Assembly (NCBI GenBank): GCA_963973455.1
Contig: CAXAZF010000004.1
Location: forward strand, 124,001 to 188,000
Length of the DNA stretch: 64,000 nucleotides
DNA from: Marixanthomonas sp002364245
Lineage (GTDB): Bacteria > Bacteroidota > Bacteroidia > Flavobacteriales > Flavobacteriaceae
Direction: 5' to 3'
The notes under the pieces are model-generated. The model made no database searches. It was not told the origin of the DNA and saw only the letters and a program-made list of their open reading frames with translations. The position numbers and the translations under genes were made by a program. Shown here piece by piece: positions 59,646-64,000 of the stretch; within the stretch, counting starts at the first letter, position 1, and every line of letters starts with the position of its first letter.

Positions 59646-59680
59646 AATAAACCCGATTACGTTTAGTGGTCGGGTTTATT
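59646..59680 (+). terminator. terminator after the redoxin gene
   Basis: AATAAACCCGA (59646-59656) and TCGGGTTTATT (59670-59680), perfect 11-bp arms, with only a weak T tail. Confidence 0.7.
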
Positions 59681-59778
59681 TATTAAAAGAATTTTTATGA
59701 ATCAAAAACCTGTAACGTTTTTTATTTTTTTGCGTCTATAGCAATGAGAATCCTTATTTTTACAAAAAATTAAGACCA

Positions 59779-60087
59779 ATGGATTTAAGCCAACAAGAGT
59801 GGAGCGAAAAGCTTAACGCAGACGATAATGCACAGATTTTAGATGTTCGAACAGACGAAGAAGTAGCCGAAAAGCATATTCCGAATTCTAAACAAATGGA
59901 CATACAGAACCCACCAAAATTTATGGAGGAGTTGCAACAGTTGGATGATTCAAAAAACTATTATGTGTATTGCCGTTCTGGCGCCCGAAGTGCACAAGCC
60001 TGTGCTATTTTAAAATCACAAGGTTTTGAAAACTGTTATAACCTATTAGGCGGTATTACTGAATGGGAAGGCGAAACCGTTTCTTAA
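59779..60087 (+). CDS. cytosolic rhodanese-like protein
   Basis: 102 residues, one rhodanese domain: WSEKLNADDNAQILDVRTDE, EKHIPNSKQMD, and the active loop YCRSGARSAQA with Cys65, ending GGITEWEG. Such single-domain proteins carry a persulfide on the Cys for sulfur transfer. No signal peptide. The next gene, 10 bases downstream, is a second rhodanese that is exported as a lipoprotein, so the pair may serve both sides of the inner membrane. Confidence 0.92.
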   Translation: MDLSQQEWSEKLNADDNAQILDVRTDEEVAEKHIPNSKQMDIQNPPKFMEELQQLDDSKNYYVYCRSGARSAQACAILKSQGFENCYNLLGGITEWEGETVS

Positions 60088-60097
60088 ACTTTTCATC

Positions 60098-60493
60098 ATG
60101 AAAAAATTATTATTACTACCCATACTAAGTTTATTTTTTATAGCTCAATCTTGCGATGAAGCAAAATCCGATACGGTTGAGGTTGTCAACCCACACCATT
60201 TTTTAGAGTCTCTGGAAAATGATGAGGACGGACAGCTAATTGACGTGCGTACCACCGAAGAATTTGGTGTAAGCCATATAAAGGACGCACAAAATATTTG
60301 TGTAACCGATGCCGATTTTGAAGAGAAAATTAAAACATTGGATAAAACAAAACCGGTGTATGTATATTGCCGAAGCGGTGGAAGAAGTGCCCGTGCCGCT
60401 AAAATATTAGAAGAAAAAGGTTTTACTAAAGTATTCGACCTACAAGGCGGAATTACTTCTTGGGACGAAGAAGGGCTAGAAACTGAACAATAG
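60098..60493 (+). CDS. rhodanese-like lipoprotein
   Basis: 131 residues. The signal peptide ends FFIAQSC, Cys19 being the anchor; the rhodanese domain has QLIDVRTTEEFGVSHIKDAQ and the active loop YCRSGGRSARA with Cys91, ending LQGGITSW. It is the exported partner of the cytosolic rhodanese just upstream (10 bases). A stem-loop (AACGCTAAAC 60544-60553 with GTTTAGTGTT 60563-60572) lies about 50 bases after the stop and may end the transcript, without a clear T run. Confidence 0.9.
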   Translation: MKKLLLLPILSLFFIAQSCDEAKSDTVEVVNPHHFLESLENDEDGQLIDVRTTEEFGVSHIKDAQNICVTDADFEEKIKTLDKTKPVYVYCRSGGRSARAAKILEEKGFTKVFDLQGGITSWDEEGLETEQ

Positions 60494-60616
60494 CTTTATT
60501 ACTTCTTAAAATATTAACAGATTGATTTTAATCAAGTTAAAGTAACGCTAAACACTTATCGAGTTTAGTGTTCTGTTGTGTTCAATAACTATATTTAACA
60601 TATAAATAAAGTTATT

Positions 60617-60997
60617 ATGAAAAATCAAGTTCAGATTATCCACGAGGAAATGCGTAAGTTAATTAAGAAAAGTTGTGCTTCTGATCCGCTATTAAACCCT
60701 GAATTTTACAGTTTCCAAAAGTCTTTACTGAAATTCTTTTTTAACGCAGCCTCTGTAACGATAAATCGAGATAAACACACGATAACATTATATGGTGGGG
60801 CTATTGTAGATCATTCACCTCGCACTTTATATAACATCAATCAATTATCTACAACGACCATTTCATATAGCAATTTAGAAGAAACTCTAAAGGGTTGCTT
60901 AGAAAAAGGCGAAAAAGCATCACGGTTTTATAAATCGCAATTGTTTCATTATAACAATGTGGCTCAAGTAGTAGCGGAAGATGCTATTAGTGCATAA
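60617..60997 (+). CDS. hypothetical small soluble protein
   Basis: 126 residues without signal or membrane segment. NQVQIIHEEMRKLIKKSCAS, PEFYSFQKSLLKFFFNAAS, then VTINRDKHTITLYGGAIVDH and a helical end. The central short strands and GG turn suggest a small alpha/beta domain. No family recognised. Own upstream region and a terminator after it make it a single-gene transcript. Confidence 0.6.
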   Translation: MKNQVQIIHEEMRKLIKKSCASDPLLNPEFYSFQKSLLKFFFNAASVTINRDKHTITLYGGAIVDHSPRTLYNINQLSTTTISYSNLEETLKGCLEKGEKASRFYKSQLFHYNNVAQVVAEDAISA

Positions 60998-61020
60998 ATA
61001 AAATCTTATAGTATATTATT

Positions 61021-61049
61021 AAAGCTATCCAAGTAGGGTAGCTTTTTTT
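61021..61049 (+). terminator. intrinsic terminator after the 60617 gene
   Basis: AAAGCTATCC (61021-61030) and GGGTAGCTTT (61036-61045) with one G-U, then TTTT. It happens to contain GTAGGGTA. Confidence 0.85.
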
Positions 61050-61053
61050 ATTG

Positions 61054-64000
61054 CTATTTTTTCCGTTCCACTGTTTTTCCTTTTTTTATATATAGAGTGG
61101 CATCTTCCAAAACTAAATACAAACAGGGTACTATCACCAAAATAATAGAGGTGGCGAAGACGATTCCAAAACCTAATGAAATTGCCATTGGTATTAAATG
61201 AAATGCTTGGCTAGAGGTTTCTAAAATAATAGGTGTTAAGCCTCCAAAAGTAGTTAGCGTTGTTAAGAGAATAGGTCGAAAACGTCTTAGTCCAGCTTCG
61301 TGAATTGATTCGTATATAGAATGTTCTTTTCTTTTTTTATTTGCATAGTCTATCATAATGAGCGAATCGTTTACAACCACTCCAGATAATGCAATTACTC
61401 CCATTAAACTAACAATAGAAAGATCGTACCCCAAAAGAATATGTCCAATCACGGCACCTACAATACCAAAGGGAATGGCGGTCATTACTATTAAGGGTTG
61501 GGTATAACTTCCAAAAGCGATTGCAAGTAGGGCATACATAATCATCATCGCCATTGAAAAACCACTCCATAGGGATTGGGTAGATTCCCTCATGTCAGCT
61601 TGACTCCCTTCAAAAGTCCAGGTAATGCCAGGGTAATCAGCACGAAGCTGTGGCAATACTTCACTTTTGATAGAAGACAGTACACGCCCTACTGCATTGG
61701 CAGGTTCTACATCCATCCCTACGTTAATTACACGTCGACCATCCCGACGGTTTATACTAGTAAAAGCCTCACGTTGCGTGACTGTAACGACATCCAATAA
61801 CGGAACCTCTATACTATCTGGTGTTCGGATTAAAAAATTTTCTAGGTTCTGTAAATTTTTACGTTCTTCTAAGGGTAATTTAACGCGTACTTCAATCTCG
61901 TTAATGCCTCGTAATTGACGTATGGCCAAAGCGCCGTAAAAAGCATCTCTAACTTGTCGTCCCACTTCGGTAGAGGTGAGGCCAAGGTTTCTGCCTTCGG
62001 GCAGTAATTTAAAGTCATACTGAAGTTTTCCTTTGTTATAATTATCACTTACGTCCCTTGTATTATTATAAGCTTCTACCCGTTTAATATATGCTTTACT
62101 GGCCCTCTCTAAAGTTTCAACATCGGTATGGCTTAAATCTAAACTAATGTCTTGTTGGTGGCCACCGGGGCCCCGTTCTGCTTCAAAGGTTATTTGATCT
62201 ACCCCTTCAATATCCCCAATATTGTCACGCCAAATAGCGATGAGTTCACCAGCTGTCATATCCCGGTCATCGGGAGGAAGCATAACTATTTCAACATCAA
62301 TAAAGTTTTGTCCGCGTACGTTGGTTTTAATTCCTTCGGCTACTTCGTAAAGATTATGTTCTTCAAACATTTTTTGAGTTGACTTGGTGATCTCTTCAGC
62401 TACTTTAGCAGCCTGATCTGGGGTTGTGCCCACCGGAAGTCTTACCCCAGCTTCAATCTCGTCTGCTGCAACTTCGGGCATCATAATCATCCCCATGTGG
62501 TCGCTGTAGCCGTAACCCCCTACCACTAATAGTAGCGCTACTGCGATAGACAAGGTAATGTATCGGTATTTAAGGCATTTATCTAAAAAGGGACGATAGT
62601 GTTTATCAACGAAGCGTGTAAGGCCATTCGCAAAATATTGTTGTCCTTTTTCCAGGCGTAGTACCCATTGTTTCTTTTTCTTCTTTTTTGAAAGGTGCCC
62701 CAAGTGGGAAGGCAAAATAAACAAGGCTTCTAAAAGTGAAACGGCTAAAATAACAATCACGACAGCCGGTAGGGGTTGCCAAAATTTACCGGTTTCCCCT
62801 GGCATGAATAAGAGCGGAATAAACGCCACAATAGTTGTGATGATACTGAAGGTTACCGGTTTTGAAACATCTTTTGTCCCTTTAATGGCGGCTTCCATAA
62901 AAGGCAATCCTTTTTGCCGGTACTCGTAGATGTTTTCACCTACTACAATCGCATCATCTACTACAATACCTAACACCACTAAAAATCCAAACATGGAAAT
63001 CATGTTTATACTGATGCCAATGAGTGGAAGTAGGATAACACCCCCAATAAAGGAAATAGTCATTCCCATCATTACCCAAAAGGCGAGGCGGTATTCTAAG
63101 AATAATGTAAGGATAACCAAAACGATGATGATAGCAAGTATGCCATTTTCGGTTAGTAGCGATAATCGTTCACGGTAGTCTTCTGCACGGTTACTGTCAA
63201 TACGGTATTGCACGCCTGGCGGTAACTGGAAATCATTCATAATCTCTTTTACCCTTTCTTCAATATCTAAAGGGGATTGATCCCCTATTCGGAAAATTTC
63301 TAAATCAATGGAAGGGGTTTGGTTAAACTGACCATGAAAACCGGTTTCTTCAAAGCCATCGGTGATGGTAGCAATTTCAGAGAGGGGCACCCGAGCACCT
63401 GAACTAGAAGAAATTATAGTAATATCTCCAAATTCTTCTGCCCATTGTTTGCGTTCTTTCATCCGCAGTAAAATCTCTTCACTTTGCGTTTCTACAGCTC
63501 CTGCCGGTACATCTTCACTGGATTGTGCAACAATATCGGCTACTTGCCCCAATGTAAGGTTGTATTGCCGTAGGTTGTGCCTTGGTATTTCAATATGGGT
63601 AACGTAGTCCGGGACGTTCCCTATCTCTACTTGAGTGATTTCAGGATCACTTAATAAGCGGTTGCGTAACCGTTCTGTAAGATTTCGTAGGGCGGTAATG
63701 TCCACATCTCCATAGAGGCCAATCTGCATGACATCTCGTTGTCTGGACTGAAGGGCTACTTGAGGTTGTTCTATATCGTCGGGAAAAGTACGGATGCGGT
63801 TTACTGCCTGATCAATATCCTGAAAGGCTTTCATTCGATCGGTACCTGCAACCAATTCGATAAGAATTTCACCGGAACCTTCATTTGCAGTGGAGACAAT
63901 TTCTTTAATACCTTGTATACCCCGTATGGCTTCTTCAACAGGTAATAAAATACCTTGTTCTACTTCGGCAGGGGCTGCGCCGGGATACACAACATTTACT
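61054..64000 (-). CDS. RND-family efflux transporter permease (HAE1-type), 3' part
   Basis: About 982 residues are visible; the 5' end lies beyond the window, and the frame is still open at the edge (VNVVYPGAAPAEVE reads into the margin). It is an RND permease of the AcrB/MexB-like class: VVLGIVVDDAIVVGENIYEY with the paired Asp of the proton relay, ALSGVVVNDSLIMIDYAN, GISINMISMFGFLVVLG, and the large periplasmic loops (GVEVRLP-like LPLEERKNLQNLENFLIRTP). It would work with an adaptor and an outer-membrane channel, whose genes are probably just beyond the right edge. Substrate unknown. Confidence 0.93.
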   Translation of the reverse strand, partial: VNVVYPGAAPAEVEQGILLPVEEAIRGIQGIKEIVSTANEGSGEILIELVAGTDRMKAFQDIDQAVNRIRTFPDDIEQPQVALQSRQRDVMQIGLYGDVDITALRNLTERLRNRLLSDPEITQVEIGNVPDYVTHIEIPRHNLRQYNLTLGQVADIVAQSSEDVPAGAVETQSEEILLRMKERKQWAEEFGDITIISSSSGARVPLSEIATITDGFEETGFHGQFNQTPSIDLEIFRIGDQSPLDIEERVKEIMNDFQLPPGVQYRIDSNRAEDYRERLSLLTENGILAIIIVLVILTLFLEYRLAFWVMMGMTISFIGGVILLPLIGISINMISMFGFLVVLGIVVDDAIVVGENIYEYRQKGLPFMEAAIKGTKDVSKPVTFSIITTIVAFIPLLFMPGETGKFWQPLPAVVIVILAVSLLEALFILPSHLGHLSKKKKKKQWVLRLEKGQQYFANGLTRFVDKHYRPFLDKCLKYRYITLSIAVALLLVVGGYGYSDHMGMIMMPEVAADEIEAGVRLPVGTTPDQAAKVAEEITKSTQKMFEEHNLYEVAEGIKTNVRGQNFIDVEIVMLPPDDRDMTAGELIAIWRDNIGDIEGVDQITFEAERGPGGHQQDISLDLSHTDVETLERASKAYIKRVEAYNNTRDVSDNYNKGKLQYDFKLLPEGRNLGLTSTEVGRQVRDAFYGALAIRQLRGINEIEVRVKLPLEERKNLQNLENFLIRTPDSIEVPLLDVVTVTQREAFTSINRRDGRRVINVGMDVEPANAVGRVLSSIKSEVLPQLRADYPGITWTFEGSQADMRESTQSLWSGFSMAMMIMYALLAIAFGSYTQPLIVMTAIPFGIVGAVIGHILLGYDLSIVSLMGVIALSGVVVNDSLIMIDYANKKRKEHSIYESIHEAGLRRFRPILLTTLTTFGGLTPIILETSSQAFHLIPMAISLGFGIVFATSIILVIVPCLYLVLEDATLYIKKGKTVERKK

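Noticed and set aside
61033..61040. Another GTAGGGTA, as in the proposed ECF promoters
   Set aside because: It lies inside an intrinsic terminator stem and has no YTGTT at the right distance.
1..64000. CRISPR arrays, rRNA genes, phage genes, transposases
   Set aside because: I looked for spaced identical repeats, rRNA-like sequence and DDE or tyrosine-recombinase motifs and found none.

Overview
The window looks like chromosome from a marine-type member of the Flavobacteriia (Bacteroidetes). The DNA is AT-rich, and start regions carry the Bacteroidetes promoter box TAnnTTTG (seen before ffh, argS, gyrB, secDF, trpE and others) rather than E. coli -10 boxes or strong Shine-Dalgarno sites. Gene content agrees: TonB-dependent receptors with STN domains, FecI/FecR pairs, many lipoproteins, fused SecDF, B12-dependent ribonucleotide reductase, DUF2911 and YceI proteins. 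Genes are densely packed. I see no rRNA, tRNA, CRISPR array, insertion sequence with a transposase, or phage genes.

Layout. 1-4.97 kb: end of a CtlX-like amidinohydrolase, a BCCT transporter, an SDR-DUF2867 protein, MarC and small unknowns. 5.1-6.9 kb: argS. 6.9-14.9 kb: a signalling locus with ECF sigma factor, FecR anti-sigma factor and STN-TonB receptor on the minus strand, facing three acidic lipoproteins on the plus strand that together carry seven copies of one roughly 110-residue domain. Three copies of one bipartite motif (GTAGGGTA-N12-nYTGTT) sit before fecR and two of the lipoprotein genes, which suggests one ECF regulon. 15.1-19.9 kb: DEAD-box helicase, VOC protein, an Lrp regulator divergent from a PLP histidine decarboxylase, a Gdx/SugE exporter and a truncated NTF2-like gene. 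19.9-24.6 kb: an accessory stretch with two single genes bracketed by related palindromes, then about 1.1 kb of non-coding DNA with nested inverted repeats and a striking array of 13 consecutive 10-bp units with TG at the same phase. 24.6-27.7 kb: GlcG-like protein, Sad-type aldehyde dehydrogenase, Old Yellow Enzyme. 28-41.7 kb: housekeeping genes (ffh, folD, queE, gyrB, mdh) with small membrane, exported and stress-type proteins between them.

42.4-48.7 kb: nrdJ is divergent from a three-gene operon whose receptor carries the CxxxM and HxM copper ligands of OprC/NosA, flanked by a small cysteine protein and a Met/His-rich lipoprotein; this reads as a copper-acquisition operon. 48.8-51.9 kb: secDF. 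52-56.5 kb: a small accessory membrane gene next to a repeat, then DUF192, lgt, yidD, trpG and trpE. trpE is preceded by an unannotated 15-residue leader peptide with tandem Trp codons and a complete attenuator. 56.5-61 kb: MarR-nitroreductase-YceI operon with a perfect 16-bp operator palindrome, two thioredoxin-fold lipoproteins and two rhodaneses. 61-64 kb: an RND efflux permease running off the right edge.

The most rewarding parts are the ECF-lipoprotein regulon, the trp attenuator, the copper operon and the 10-bp phased array. Functions are assigned from motifs read by eye; no database search was possible.
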